Assembly: GCA_016787705.1 (NCBI GenBank)
Contig: JAEUTP010000016.1
Location: 1-64,000, forward strand
Length of the DNA stretch: 64,000 nt
Source: Bacteroidia bacterium
GTDB lineage: Bacteria > Bacteroidota > Bacteroidia > B-17B0 > Aurantibacillaceae
Direction of reading: 5' to 3'
Shown here: positions 1 to 9,154 of the stretch, piece after piece
Layout: each line of letters opens with the position of its first letter
How positions within the stretch are numbered: position 1 is the first letter of the stretch
Program-made: the position numbers and the translations under genes
The notes under the pieces: generated by a model
Database searches by the model: none
The model's input: the letters and a program-made list of their open reading frames with translations, nothing else
Told to the model about the DNA's origin: nothing

Positions 1-90
<90 letters not shown>

Positions 91-102
91 AATTTTAAAA
101 AG

Positions 103-137
103 AAAAACCCCTTGCAGTTTTGTGAGGGGTTTTTTGT
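103..137 (+). terminator. Intrinsic terminator of the rRNA operon
   Basis: ACCCCT and AGGGGT form a stem, with some pairing continuing inward, followed by a run of six T. It sits about 13 bases after the 5S end and before the convergent trmN6 gene. Confidence 0.85.
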
Positions 138-189
138 TTTAGGAAAGTTTGTAATTTTTTTCAGGAATGTTCTAAAAGAATATCTTAAA

Positions 190-906
190 CTAAAAATTCA
201 GATAATAATCTTTTGTAAAATCTTTATAGGCCTGAGTATAATTTCTTGACTCGTTCTCTTCAATCACCAGAGTAGATTCCGAGAACTCAGTTTCTTTAAA
301 TTCAAATTGCATTAAATGCCTTTTCTCACTCTCCTTCTCAGGCTTAGTGCGTATACGCAATAATTTAGATAAGTATAAGCCTTTTGCTTCAGCCAGTTTT
401 CTAAAAATTGCTGCTTCATTTTTTGGAAGGATCAAACAAAATTTACCTTTTGTATCTAATAATTTTTTTACACTGTCAATTAATTCTTCAAACGGCAAAA
501 GATCTGCATGTCTTGCTATAGTTCGGTTTAGCTCAGCACCTTTATACGAATCAATAAAATAAGGTGGATTAGTGACGATCATATCAAATTTTTGATCACT
601 TTCTTTTGCCAGGTTTTGAATGGAAATATTTTTTACTTCTACTTTTTGATTATAAATACTTTCGGCAACATTTAATTTTGCCTGCTCGGTACTTTCTTTA
701 TCAATATCAATGGCGGTGATTTTTGCTTCTGATTTTTGCGCTAGCATTAATGAAATTACGCCCGTACCTGTTCCAATATCTAAAATAGTTTTACTGCCAT
801 TAGGATAGATCCAGGCACCCAACAGCACAGCATCTGTACCTACCTTCATGGCACATTTGTCTTGTTTTATGCAAAATTTTTTAAAAGCGAAACTATCATT
901 AGGCAT
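190..906 (-). CDS. trmN6: tRNA1(Val) (adenine(37)-N6)-methyltransferase
   Basis: Predicted SAM-dependent methyltransferase of the TrmN6/YfiC family, which methylates N6 of A37 in tRNA1(Val). The SAM-binding motif DIGTGTG is near residues 43-49 and the N6-adenine catalytic motif NPPY near 113-116. The conserved N-terminal region reads KQDKCAMKVGTDAVLLGAW, as in this family. The frame stays open to a TTG at 936, but the ATG at 906 (MPNDSFAFKK) matches where family members begin, giving 238 residues. It converges on the 5S rRNA terminator and has its own transcript, because a terminator separates it from the upstream PorP-like gene. Confidence 0.88.
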   Translation of the reverse strand: MPNDSFAFKKFCIKQDKCAMKVGTDAVLLGAWIYPNGSKTILDIGTGTGVISLMLAQKSEAKITAIDIDKESTEQAKLNVAESIYNQKVEVKNISIQNLAKESDQKFDMIVTNPPYFIDSYKGAELNRTIARHADLLPFEELIDSVKKLLDTKGKFCLILPKNEAAIFRKLAEAKGLYLSKLLRIRTKPEKESEKRHLMQFEFKETEFSESTLVIEENESRNYTQAYKDFTKDYYLNF

Positions 907-972
907 AAATTTTGTTTTTTCATTTATTAAAACCAATCATGAATTTAACCTACAATTTACTTTTTTGTTCAG

Positions 973-1000
973 AAAAAAAAAAGCGTTAGATAACTAACGC
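973..1000 (-). terminator. Intrinsic terminator after the PorP/SprF gene
   Basis: Perfect 7-bp stem GCGTTAG / CTAACGC with a four-base loop. Read on the minus strand it is followed by ten T. It lies just downstream of the stop codon at 1010 and ends the two-gene surface-protein transcript. Confidence 0.88.
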
Positions 1001-1009
1001 CTTAATAAT

Positions 1010-2071
1010 TTAATAAGATGCCCTGGTATCACCACGACCTAAATTACGGCCATAACCGGGTGATACATTATATCTTAACATAATTTCAAGCCCACCGTTT
1101 CTTTTTGAAGCAGGTGTTAAAGCCGAAACGTTTATATCATAAGAAGCACCAAAAGCATATTTATCATACTGCACTAAAACCTGTGGTACAATCGCATCTC
1201 TGTAACGATATTGTGAACCAATAGAGATGGCGCATGGTTTTCTGTTAGCAGTGTACACGGATTGATCAACTAAAATAAATTTAAATAGCGCACCTAAAAT
1301 AAACTGGCTATTAGGGCCTTGCTTCATATACAAAAAGCTTGGCATGATGGCGTTTTTCGAATTAGGAATATTAAAATCACCGTTAGCATAAGCGCAATAA
1401 CGTGTATATAATTTTTCGCTCGTAATAATAAATGAGTTCGCCGGAATACTGTAATGATAGGCCGAAAATCCAAAGTCAAATTTATTTCCATCTTTAGAAC
1501 TAAAGAATTTTTCGCTTTGAGCATAGTTAAAGTTGATGCCACCACCCATATCATAAGATGTAATAGAACTTCTTGGAGTGCTGGGCTCGCCATTTGGTAA
1601 AGCTGAGTTATATTCGTAACCGTTATATTGTTTATCCCAACGTAAATTATTTACATCTATGGTTCTGTAAAACAAACCGCCTTGCAAACCACCGGAAACT
1701 TTCATTTGTTTATTGATCTTACCAACATAAGAAATACCAAGATTGGGATTAAGTGTATTTAATTTAGCATCACCCGCAGCATCTCTAAAAATGTTTAAAG
1801 CAATGGCAAAATAACCTTTGCCTAATTTTTTTGCTTTAATTGCTTGTTCAAAAGATAAACCAATGGTTTGGTAACTTGTAGCTACGCTTCCCCACTGCGT
1901 TCTGAAATTAGCTATAACACGAGTGTTATAATGCACGCCGGCTAATGCAGGATTAATACTGCTTGGAGTTTCGGTATATTGTGAAAAATGAATATCCTGG
2001 GCTTTAGATAAATGGCTTACCATTAAAAAAGCAAAAAAAGAATTGACTATATATTTAGTTTTCATATGCAT
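1010..2071 (-). CDS. PorP/SprF family type IX secretion system outer-membrane protein
   Basis: 353 residues with a cleavable signal peptide ending SKAQ near residue 25, then the family start QDIHFSQYTETPSSINPALAG, which is diagnostic of PorP/SprF proteins. The rest looks like beta-strands of an outer-membrane barrel. In Flavobacterium, SprF is needed to deliver the adhesin SprB, and such genes commonly sit beside a type B cargo gene, as here: the start overlaps the stop of the giant upstream gene by one base (TAATG). A second ATG two codons in (2065) is an equally possible start. Inference: it is the dedicated partner of that cargo, not the general PorP subunit of the secretion machine. Confidence 0.9.
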   Translation of the reverse strand: MHMKTKYIVNSFFAFLMVSHLSKAQDIHFSQYTETPSSINPALAGVHYNTRVIANFRTQWGSVATSYQTIGLSFEQAIKAKKLGKGYFAIALNIFRDAAGDAKLNTLNPNLGISYVGKINKQMKVSGGLQGGLFYRTIDVNNLRWDKQYNGYEYNSALPNGEPSTPRSSITSYDMGGGINFNYAQSEKFFSSKDGNKFDFGFSAYHYSIPANSFIITSEKLYTRYCAYANGDFNIPNSKNAIMPSFLYMKQGPNSQFILGALFKFILVDQSVYTANRKPCAISIGSQYRYRDAIVPQVLVQYDKYAFGASYDINVSALTPASKRNGGLEIMLRYNVSPGYGRNLGRGDTRASY

Positions 2072-5010
2072 TATCTTATTAGTGTTACGTTACCTTTTAA
2101 ACTATAACCCTTTCCTTCATAATCCTTGCCTTCGAGACGATAGACAAAAACACCTGTATTCATAATATCTCCTTTAAATGTTCCATCCCATCCAATAGTT
2201 TTATCAGTGGTTTCAAAAACTTTTTGTCCCCATCGGTTAAACACCATAAATGTTAATGTCTCAAGGCACTGACCTCTTACATACAACACATCATTTACCC
2301 CATCATTGTTTGGCGAGAAGGCGTTAGGCACAAACATTTCACCACAATCATCCACTACAATAACGTTTATAGAATCTTCAGAAGCACATTGCGAACTGTT
2401 ATAACCCCTGGCAATGTAAAGTTTAGTTTGCTGTGGACAGACCGTAACAATAGGAACACTCAATCCTGAAATAAAATAATTTTCACGCCATTCATATCTC
2501 TTGGCGCCGCTTGCGGTTAATTGTAAACATTGGCCAAATCTAATAACGGTATCACTTACCAATTGCCCCGGAGGCACAATAGTTACGTTAGGAATATCCA
2601 CTACTTTTATATAATTTAAACGATATGCCGTTAAAGTACTTCCTCCATCGGCTAAAGCATAAGGATTTGAAACAGTTAAAACAACATTAAATATACCGGG
2701 CAAATTATAACAAACAGTTGGGTTGTTTAAGGTAGATGTAGCAGGAGCTCCACCGGCAAATTGCCATTTATACTGCTGCGGCCCACCAGCCATAGTATCT
2801 GTATGGTTAAGGAAGGTAACACAGGTTCGCGAACAAATGGTATCATTAGGTGTGGCGGTTTCAAAGAAAATATTGCGGACGGGTCTGCAATCAATAGCAC
2901 GCACACTTACAGTATCATCACGCCTGCAACCGGGGATGCCATTGTAGCCGGAAATTAATGAATACGTAACAACTTGTGGCAGCCTGCAAGGTGCATTTAC
3001 AATTACAGAGTTGTTATTGGCCGGTGTTAATATAGATTGCGAGTTACATGGTGCCTGCAAATACGGCGATACCCATGTGTACGTTGGCACTACACCAAAA
3101 GGTAAACCCGCGTTTTGATTATTTCCTGTTAATGTTAAAGTATTGTCTGGCGCTCCCGGACTAAGCCCCACAAAACAAACCGTGTTAGTTGCTACGTTAT
3201 TAATAGTTGGTATAGCAATAGATGTAATAGGTTTTGGCAATACCGTAACCGTTATTAATCTTGGTAAAGAAACACATTGTCTTGCATCATAAATTTCGAA
3301 AGTATAAGTACAGCTATTTAACGGATAAGCCATAACAGTACCTGACAAAGGGTTGCTTAAACTTGGTGGCGGTGCATTAGCAGGCTCTGTCCATACATAT
3401 CCATTAGAAGTAGGTGTAGAGGCTGGAATAGGCAATGCGGCTAAGGTACCAATAGCAGTGGTTTTAAGAAGAATAGAATCGCCAATACAAATAATTGGTT
3501 GTTGCGGTGTAACCTGCATAGTGAATTGAGGAATAACAGTTACGCAAATCTGTTGAGTTCCTGAACAAACAGCTGTAGATCCGGTAACAGTATAACAGGT
3601 TGATGTTGGCGGCCTAACTGTAATTGTGGGGCCTATACATTGGGTCATATAAGTATAATTACATTGTGCCCAGCTGTAAATTGAGGCTCCTGTTGCATTT
3701 AAAGTTACAGGTTTAGAGAATTGAGGATAATTGCTGGCAATACATGTGGTAAAGCTTGATTGGGTAATCTGAATATTTAATGGCGGTGCTAAATTTATTG
3801 TTACAACAGAAAAACTATTACAACCTGCACCGGTACTGCCCATAACGGTATAGGTACCAGGGCCAACAGAAACTGAGGGTTGAACAATTGCAGTAGTAAA
3901 TGTTGTACCTGTCCATGTATAAGATGTTGCACCGGTTGCTGAAAGGGTTGATGTAAAGCCTGTACAAACAGCAGATGCTGTTGATGAAACACCTACTGAA
4001 GCACCGGCGCCCATGTTAATGGTGATTTGAGCAGTACCCGTACACCCTGAACCGTTATCTCCAACAACTGTATAAGTTGTTTGCGACATTGGTGATGCAG
4101 TTACAACCGAGCCATTGGTAGCACTTAGTGAGCTTGCCGGCGACCAGGTATAGTTAACAGCACCACTGGCTGTTAAAGTAGTGCTTTGCCCCGGACAAAC
4201 TGTAGAAGAACTGGCTGCTACTGTTAAAGTTAAACCGCTAGACATGCCAACTTGAATAGTAACCTGACCATTACAAGTACCCTGTGAAACAAAAACGGTA
4301 TATGTTGTAGCAACTGTTGGATTATCAACCACACTTGCTGTAGTGCCTATAGTATTTGATGGAGGCGCAACCCATGTGTAAGTAGCACCCCCTGTAGCCG
4401 TTAAAGTTACTGCGCTACCAGGGCAAACAGAAAAAGCAGAAGACCCGGCAGTTGGATTTAACGCATTTGTTGGCACAACCGTTGTGGTTGCAAAAGCAGT
4501 ACAAGAACCAACAGAGGCAATTACTGAATATATAGTGGTAGAAGCGGGAGTTACAACTTCTGTAGCAGCAGTACCTAAAGCTGTAGCACCGTTAAACCAT
4601 TGAAATGTAGAACCGGCCGTAGCATTTGCTGTTAAAGTAGCAGATGAACCCGCGCAAATTGTTTGCGAAGCAGGAACCACGGCAACTGTTGGACTTGCTG
4701 TAACGTTAACAACAACGCTCGCTCCCGGTGGGATTGGTACAGCCCCATTAAACGGCACACAAACAATGGTATATTGACCTGCAGATGTGTATGTGATTGA
4801 TATTTGAGTACCGGTTGCCGGTGCGAAATTAGCAGCAGGGGTTACCGTCCAGTTATAAGAAGTCGCTCCAACAACAGTAGGTGTTACCGTTGCCTGAACA
4901 CTTTGATTAACACAAGCGTTAGCGGGCGTTGTAATAGTCTGAGATACAAGTGCTTTTGGTAAGAAAAACAGTACTACAAATAAAAAACAAGAATGTAGAA
5001 TTCTTTTCAT
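2071..5010 (-). CDS. Giant secreted surface protein with Ig/PKD-like repeats and a T9SS type B (gliding-motility-associated) C-terminal domain
   Basis: 979 residues. A signal peptide (about 1-24, ending LVSQ) is followed by an Ig/PKD-like unit and then at least five related units of roughly 75-85 residues, each with the pattern C.G....L.A.GA..Y.W and a closing TTYTV strand. A PKD-like domain (YKWQFAGGAP) follows in the last third. The final 91 residues (about 889-979) are the type B sorting domain, with VPNAFSPNNDGVND, FNRWGQKVFE, WDG and the ending LKGNVTLIR. Cysteines recur, probably as disulfides. It is translationally linked to the PorP/SprF gene by a one-base overlap. Probable role: adhesin or filament on the cell surface; its ligand is unknown. 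Confidence 0.9.
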   Translation of the reverse strand: MKRILHSCFLFVVLFFLPKALVSQTITTPANACVNQSVQATVTPTVVGATSYNWTVTPAANFAPATGTQISITYTSAGQYTIVCVPFNGAVPIPPGASVVVNVTASPTVAVVPASQTICAGSSATLTANATAGSTFQWFNGATALGTAATEVVTPASTTIYSVIASVGSCTAFATTTVVPTNALNPTAGSSAFSVCPGSAVTLTATGGATYTWVAPPSNTIGTTASVVDNPTVATTYTVFVSQGTCNGQVTIQVGMSSGLTLTVAASSSTVCPGQSTTLTASGAVNYTWSPASSLSATNGSVVTASPMSQTTYTVVGDNGSGCTGTAQITINMGAGASVGVSSTASAVCTGFTSTLSATGATSYTWTGTTFTTAIVQPSVSVGPGTYTVMGSTGAGCNSFSVVTINLAPPLNIQITQSSFTTCIASNYPQFSKPVTLNATGASIYSWAQCNYTYMTQCIGPTITVRPPTSTCYTVTGSTAVCSGTQQICVTVIPQFTMQVTPQQPIICIGDSILLKTTAIGTLAALPIPASTPTSNGYVWTEPANAPPPSLSNPLSGTVMAYPLNSCTYTFEIYDARQCVSLPRLITVTVLPKPITSIAIPTINNVATNTVCFVGLSPGAPDNTLTLTGNNQNAGLPFGVVPTYTWVSPYLQAPCNSQSILTPANNNSVIVNAPCRLPQVVTYSLISGYNGIPGCRRDDTVSVRAIDCRPVRNIFFETATPNDTICSRTCVTFLNHTDTMAGGPQQYKWQFAGGAPATSTLNNPTVCYNLPGIFNVVLTVSNPYALADGGSTLTAYRLNYIKVVDIPNVTIVPPGQLVSDTVIRFGQCLQLTASGAKRYEWRENYFISGLSVPIVTVCPQQTKLYIARGYNSSQCASEDSINVIVVDDCGEMFVPNAFSPNNDGVNDVLYVRGQCLETLTFMVFNRWGQKVFETTDKTIGWDGTFKGDIMNTGVFVYRLEGKDYEGKGYSLKGNVTLIR

Positions 5011-5365
5011 AATGTGAGTGAATTTTAATTAGCTAATATAGGGCTTTAGTTTTAAATAATCTAATAATTTAGGCAATAACGGGCACTTTTTACTAAGGGT
5101 GCAAAGTTAATTATTTCCTCCTTATCCTGATCGCTAATAAACACGTTCTGTTTTGGATAAAGGTTGGGTGTAGATTCATTTTAATTAAGGTTTTAATAAA
5201 AAACTCCGAATTTTTGTTTGAAGGACTTTATTGGCTGAGTAAAGCTTTCGGCAATACAAGCTAAGTTCTAAGTTTTAAAAACAAATTAACATTTAAAAAA
5301 TACAATTTAAAAAAATTGCAACTTTACGTTTTAGAATTTTACTCTAAAAAACTCTGAAAAAAGAT
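5011..5365. other. Divergent intergenic region, 355 bp
   Basis: AT-rich spacer between the divergent giant surface gene (minus) and carA (plus). It holds one perfect TAnnTTTG box on the minus strand (5102-5109). On the plus strand only a weak box-like AACTTTAC near 5321-5328 is visible before carA. I see no ORF, RNA gene or clear riboswitch-like or attenuator structure. Confidence 0.5.
5102..5109 (-). promoter_or_regulatory. Promoter -7 box (TAACTTTG) for the surface-protein/PorP operon
   Basis: Read on the minus strand the bases are TAACTTTG, a perfect match to the Bacteroidota -7 consensus TAnnTTTG. It lies about 90 bases before the start at 5010. No clear TTTG -33 element is seen at the right distance, so confidence is moderate. 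Confidence 0.45.
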
Positions 5366-6499
5366 ATGCATTTAAAATATTCTTCAGCACCCAAAGCACT
5401 GTTAGTATTAGAAGACGGAAAAGTATTTGAAGGAAAAGCTGCCGGCAAAATAGGAACCACCACCGGTGAGATCTGCTTTAACACAGGGATGACAGGATAT
5501 CAGGAAATTTTCACAGATCCTTCCTACTTTGGGCAAATTGTTGTAATGGCCAGTTCACACATTGGGAATTATGGTATTGAAGAAAATGAGGTAGAAAGCG
5601 ATAGCATTAAAATTGCAGGCCTTGTTTGTAAAAAATTTAATAATGGTTTTTCACGCCCACGCGCCCAAAAAAGTTTACAGCAATATTTTGAAGAGTCAAA
5701 CATTGTTTCTATAAGTGATGTAGATACCCGTGCTATTGTACGTTATATAAGAGATCGTGGCTCTATGAACTGCATTATCTCTTCTGATAATTTAGATGTT
5801 GAATCTTTAAAAAAGCAATTGGCAAAGGTTCCAAAAATGGAAGGTTTGGAATTATCATCAAAAGTTTCTACACAAAAAAGTTATTTCTTTGGCGAAGAAA
5901 AAGCCAAACATAAAGTAGCCGTTATTGATTATGGAGTTAAAAAAAACATCTTAAGATCATTGGCTTCGCGTGATTGTTATTTAAAAGTTTTTCCAATGAA
6001 AACAACACTTGCCGAGGTGCTTGCATTTAAACCCGATGGTATTATGCTATCTAATGGTCCTGGCGATCCGGGTGCTATGCCGCAAGATTCTGCTTTTGTA
6101 AAAGAATTGGTGAATACAGATATTCCAGTTTTTGGCATCTGTTTAGGACATCAGTTATTAGGAGAATCTCAAGGTATTTCTACTTTTAAAATGCACGCAG
6201 GTCATCGCGGTATCAATGCACCGGTGCAAAATAAAATAAACAACAAAAGTGAGATCACTTCACAAAATCACGGTTTTGGTCTAAATCCTGAAGATATTCA
6301 AAAAAATCCTAATATCGAGGTAACACACATTAATTTAAATGATGGTACTATTGAAGGTATCCGCTTAAAAAACAAAAACGTCTTCTCTGTTCAATATCAC
6401 CCGGAGGCTTGCCCGGGCCCACTGGATGCACGTTACCTCTTTGATGAATTCGTTGCTAATATTGAAAAGGCTAAAGTTTCGAAAAAACAAACGGCTTAA
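5366..6499 (+). CDS. carA: Carbamoyl-phosphate synthase small (glutaminase) subunit
   Basis: 377 residues, the usual CarA length. It hydrolyses glutamine and passes ammonia to CarB to make carbamoyl phosphate for pyrimidine and arginine synthesis. The N-terminal CPSase small-chain domain includes GEICFNTGMTGYQEI and ITDPSY-like FTDPSYFGQI. The class I glutamine amidotransferase domain has LSNGPGDPG, the nucleophile Cys259 in GICLGHQLLG, and His345 and Glu347 in QYHPEA. carB does not follow; instead a large inverted repeat and an oppositely oriented small gene do. A pyrF gene lies elsewhere in this window (35995-36810). Confidence 0.97.
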   Translation: MHLKYSSAPKALLVLEDGKVFEGKAAGKIGTTTGEICFNTGMTGYQEIFTDPSYFGQIVVMASSHIGNYGIEENEVESDSIKIAGLVCKKFNNGFSRPRAQKSLQQYFEESNIVSISDVDTRAIVRYIRDRGSMNCIISSDNLDVESLKKQLAKVPKMEGLELSSKVSTQKSYFFGEEKAKHKVAVIDYGVKKNILRSLASRDCYLKVFPMKTTLAEVLAFKPDGIMLSNGPGDPGAMPQDSAFVKELVNTDIPVFGICLGHQLLGESQGISTFKMHAGHRGINAPVQNKINNKSEITSQNHGFGLNPEDIQKNPNIEVTHINLNDGTIEGIRLKNKNVFSVQYHPEACPGPLDARYLFDEFVANIEKAKVSKKQTA

Positions 6500-6511
6500 A
6501 TTTTAGATCTT

Positions 6512-6570
6512 AGAAGTTAGATTTAAGATTTGTAAATATATGTAAATCTTAAATCTAATGTCTTACTTCT
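6512..6570. repeat. Large inverted repeat between convergent genes
   Basis: A perfect 15-bp stem, TTAGATTTAAGATTT at 6517-6531 with its complement at 6544-6558, around a 12-base loop. An outer stem AGAAGT/ACTTCT (6512-6517, 6565-6570) continues past a bulge. It may terminate carA and the convergent small gene, though no long T run follows. Similar AGATTT/AAATCT words recur at 22055-22101. Confidence 0.65.
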
Positions 6571-6574
6571 TAAA

Positions 6575-6811
6575 TCACTTTATTTCCTCAAAATCTATGT
6601 AATCGCCTTCTTTATCAGCGCTTTTTTGAATGGCCTCTTTACTGTCTTTTTTAGAAGTGTAAGTTGTATTGGATTGGTAAGACTGATTTTGATTGCTTTG
6701 AGTATTGGAATTATTTCCTGCAAAAGATCTTTTTGAGCTTCCTTTAAAAATATCAACCAGCTTATAAATTAACCAAACAATAATTATGGTCCAAATAACG
6801 TCTCTTAACAT
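6575..6811 (-). CDS. Small single-pass membrane protein, DUF4834-like
   Basis: 78 residues. One hydrophobic N-terminal segment (about residues 4-20, VIWTIIIVWLIYKLV) is followed by a polar, Asn/Gln/Ser-rich cytoplasmic-type tail ending DYIDFEEIK. Size and layout match the small Bacteroidota proteins grouped as DUF4834, whose role is unknown; the assignment is by resemblance only. It converges on carA across a large inverted repeat and is divergent from the GAPDH gene. Confidence 0.65.
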   Translation of the reverse strand: MLRDVIWTIIIVWLIYKLVDIFKGSSKRSFAGNNSNTQSNQNQSYQSNTTYTSKKDSKEAIQKSADKEGDYIDFEEIK

Positions 6812-6932
6812 AATACACCAAAGGTAATTATTTGCTTTTAATTGCAGGGTTATAGTTTGTTAATTTCAGGCCCTTGTTTTGGGCTAAAAATCTGTACTTT
6901 TATAAACATTAACAGGGTTCTTTATTAACAAA

Positions 6933-6964
6933 ATTGGCTGTTGACTAGGGATTTAATACTTTTG
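6933..6964 (+). promoter_or_regulatory. Promoter of the GAPDH gene
   Basis: Perfect -7 box TACTTTTG at 6957-6964, with ATTG/TTGG at 6933-6937 about 19-20 bases upstream in the -33 position. The predicted transcript start (near 6970) is about 15 bases before the ATG at 6985. Confidence 0.65.
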
Positions 6965-6984
6965 CACAAAATTAATTTACGCCA

Positions 6985-8448
6985 ATGGAATCTTTAGAAA
7001 AAACAAACACAGATTATAAATCTCAATTAAACGATTGGATCAAACAGGAAAAAGCTGCTTTAGATCTTATAAACGTAGTTGGTAAACTTTGGTTCGAAAA
7101 ATCTATCGAGCTTATTTTATTCCGTAACCAGTTGGTAGATAGAAGTGCAAGTGAGATCATGAATCTGCATTTATATGCAAAGAACATTGTAAAAAAACCT
7201 ATTTCGGTTTATGAAACGGTTGCTTTGGCAAACGAAATTCTTGAGTCAAAAGTTGGTGCAGGTAGAATTGATATTGGAAAATTAGCTTTTGAATGGGACC
7301 AGGAAAAAGCAAAATATAAATCCCAAACCGATTTTGTAAACGATAAATTAAAAGATATGTTAGGTGTGCCAAATCCGGTAACTCCTAAAGATGTTGTATT
7401 ATATGGTTTTGGTCGTATTGGCCGTTTAGCTGCGCGCGAATTAATTGCACAAGCAGGTAAAGGTGAGCAATTACGCTTAAAAGCAATTGTAACGCGTGGT
7501 AGCAGCGATGCGGAAATTGTAAAACGTGCAGACTTACTTCGTACAGATTCGGTTCATGGTCCTTTTCCGGGAACTGTTATTGAAGATCTTGAGAACAAAG
7601 CTTTGATCATTAATGGACATACAGTTTACATGATCGATGCAAAAAATCCTGAAGATGTTGATTACACAAAGCACGGTATTAAAGATGCGTTGGTAATTGA
7701 TAACACCGGTGTTTTCAGAGATAGAGATGCTTTAAGCCGTCATACAAAAGCAAAAGGTGTAGCAAAAGTTTTATTAACGGCGCCTGCAAAAGGCGATGTG
7801 CCAAACGTGGTACACGGTGTTAATCACGAAACGGTTGATGTAAAAAAAGAAACTATTTTTTCTGCAGCAAGTTGTACAACAAATGCTATCATGCCAATTT
7901 TGCAAGTGATAGATAAAGAATTAGGAATTCAAAAAGGACATATCGAAACTGTTCACTCTTATACAAACGATCAGAATTTATTGGATAACTATCATCCAAA
8001 ATACCGCCGTGGCCGCTCTGCCGCTTTAAACATGGTAATTACAGAAACAGGTGCAGAAAGCGCTTTGAAAAAAGTATTGCCTCATTTAAGTGGAAAATTC
8101 ACTGCAAATTCAGTACGTGTACCAACCCCAAATGTAAGTTTAGCAATCTTAAATTTAAATATCAATAAAGAAGTTACACGCGATGATGTGAACGAAATTA
8201 TTAAACGTTATGCTTTACAAGGTGCTTTGGTAGAACAAATTCAATACGCATTCAGTAACGAATTAGTTAGCACCGATATCATTGGAAGCTCTTGCCCAAG
8301 CGTATTTGATAGCCAGGCAACAATTGTTTCCCCTGACAAAAAAAGTATTGTGCTGTATGTGTGGTACGATAACGAATATGGTTACACACGCCAGGTAATT
8401 CGTTTCAGTAAACACATTAGCGAAGTTCGCAGACCAGTTTATTATTAA
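6985..8448 (+). CDS. gap: Glyceraldehyde-3-phosphate dehydrogenase, long form with N-terminal extension
   Basis: 487 residues, about 150 longer than classical GAPDH. It oxidises glyceraldehyde 3-phosphate to 1,3-bisphosphoglycerate with NAD(P). The Rossmann glycine motif GFGRIGR is at residues 141-147, the catalytic Cys297 lies in SAASCTTN, and the C-terminal WYDNEYGYT is present. The first ~130 residues are a helical, Lys/Glu-rich extension with no motif I can name; long GAPDHs of this type occur in Bacteroidota. The ATG at 6985 is supported by a well-placed promoter. It is followed after 21 bases by a DUF4920 gene, probably co-transcribed. Confidence 0.94.
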   Translation: MESLEKTNTDYKSQLNDWIKQEKAALDLINVVGKLWFEKSIELILFRNQLVDRSASEIMNLHLYAKNIVKKPISVYETVALANEILESKVGAGRIDIGKLAFEWDQEKAKYKSQTDFVNDKLKDMLGVPNPVTPKDVVLYGFGRIGRLAARELIAQAGKGEQLRLKAIVTRGSSDAEIVKRADLLRTDSVHGPFPGTVIEDLENKALIINGHTVYMIDAKNPEDVDYTKHGIKDALVIDNTGVFRDRDALSRHTKAKGVAKVLLTAPAKGDVPNVVHGVNHETVDVKKETIFSAASCTTNAIMPILQVIDKELGIQKGHIETVHSYTNDQNLLDNYHPKYRRGRSAALNMVITETGAESALKKVLPHLSGKFTANSVRVPTPNVSLAILNLNINKEVTRDDVNEIIKRYALQGALVEQIQYAFSNELVSTDIIGSSCPSVFDSQATIVSPDKKSIVLYVWYDNEYGYTRQVIRFSKHISEVRRPVYY

Positions 8449-8469
8449 TGATTTTTAAAATATAATAAC

Positions 8470-8943
8470 ATGAAAAAAATAATTTTAGTTTTTCTAACAG
8501 TTTTCTTTGCGAATTTAGCAATCGCTCAACCACCTTCAGGTAATGCAAATGTAGGCGATACTTACGGTGCTAAGGTTGATAGAATGAATGCCATTCCTGT
8601 AAACGAATTGCCTGCCATGTTTAAAGGAAAAGATACGATTGCTGCAAAAGTTATGGGCAAAGTATTGGATGTTTGTTCAAGCAAAGGTTGCTGGTTAACC
8701 ATGCAGGTAAATGATAGTACAAAAGCTTTTGTAAAAATGAAAGGCTACGCCTTCTTTGTACCATCGGCACTTTCAGGCAAAACTGTTGTATTAGATGGTA
8801 TTGCTTTTACAAAAACTACTTCGGTTGCTGAGTTAAAACACTATGCAGAAGATGCTAAAAAACCTCAACAGGAAATTGATGCGATCACAGCTCCAAAGAA
8901 AGAAATTCGTTTATTAGCGAATGGAATTGTTGTGGTACAATAA
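8470..8943 (+). CDS. Secreted DUF4920 family protein
   Basis: 157 residues with a signal peptide (cleavage near ANLAIA-Q, residue 19). The body resembles DUF4920, a small OB-like domain; two cysteines in CSSKGCWLTM (69 and 74) are a hallmark and could bind a metal or form a disulfide. Function is unknown. The cysteine after the signal region is not in a lipobox, so the protein is probably periplasmic. It lies 21 bases after GAPDH and before a terminator, so it is most likely the second gene of that transcript. Confidence 0.82.
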   Translation: MKKIILVFLTVFFANLAIAQPPSGNANVGDTYGAKVDRMNAIPVNELPAMFKGKDTIAAKVMGKVLDVCSSKGCWLTMQVNDSTKAFVKMKGYAFFVPSALSGKTVVLDGIAFTKTTSVAELKHYAEDAKKPQQEIDAITAPKKEIRLLANGIVVVQ

Positions 8944-8967
8944 ATTTTCCATTAAAATAATTAATTG

Positions 8968-8994
8968 AGCCTCGTTTTTTACGGGGCTTTTTTA
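8968..8994 (+). terminator. Intrinsic terminator after the DUF4920 gene
   Basis: Stem AGCCTCGT / ACGGGGCT with one G-T wobble and a T-rich loop, followed by a run of T. It ends the GAPDH-DUF4920 unit. Confidence 0.8.
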
Positions 8995-9132
8995 TGCCGC
9001 ATAATTAGTGGGATTAAAGCTAAGAACATAGTGATTAGGAATTGCTATTTAATTTAACCATTTAGTTGAAAAATAATTTGAGAAATTAGTGCAATTAGTA
9101 GCATATTTAGTAGTAAGGATACAAAAAAATGC

Positions 9133-9140
9133 TATGTTTG
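9133..9140 (+). promoter_or_regulatory. Promoter -7 box (TATGTTTG) of apt
   Basis: Perfect TAnnTTTG match 14 bases before the ATG at 9155; a weak TTAG lies in the -33 region. Its position rules out the longer upstream reading of the apt frame starting at 9089. Confidence 0.55.
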
Positions 9141-9154
9141 TAACTCTGCTTATA

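Noticed and set aside
2723..3992. Short ORFs on both strands within the giant surface gene
   Set aside because: Low-complexity Thr/Ala/Val coding sequence opens other frames; none has a domain.
2500..4900. Tandem DNA repeat array in the giant surface gene
   Set aside because: The units are similar in protein pattern but not identical in DNA, so this is protein-domain repetition and not a repeat array.
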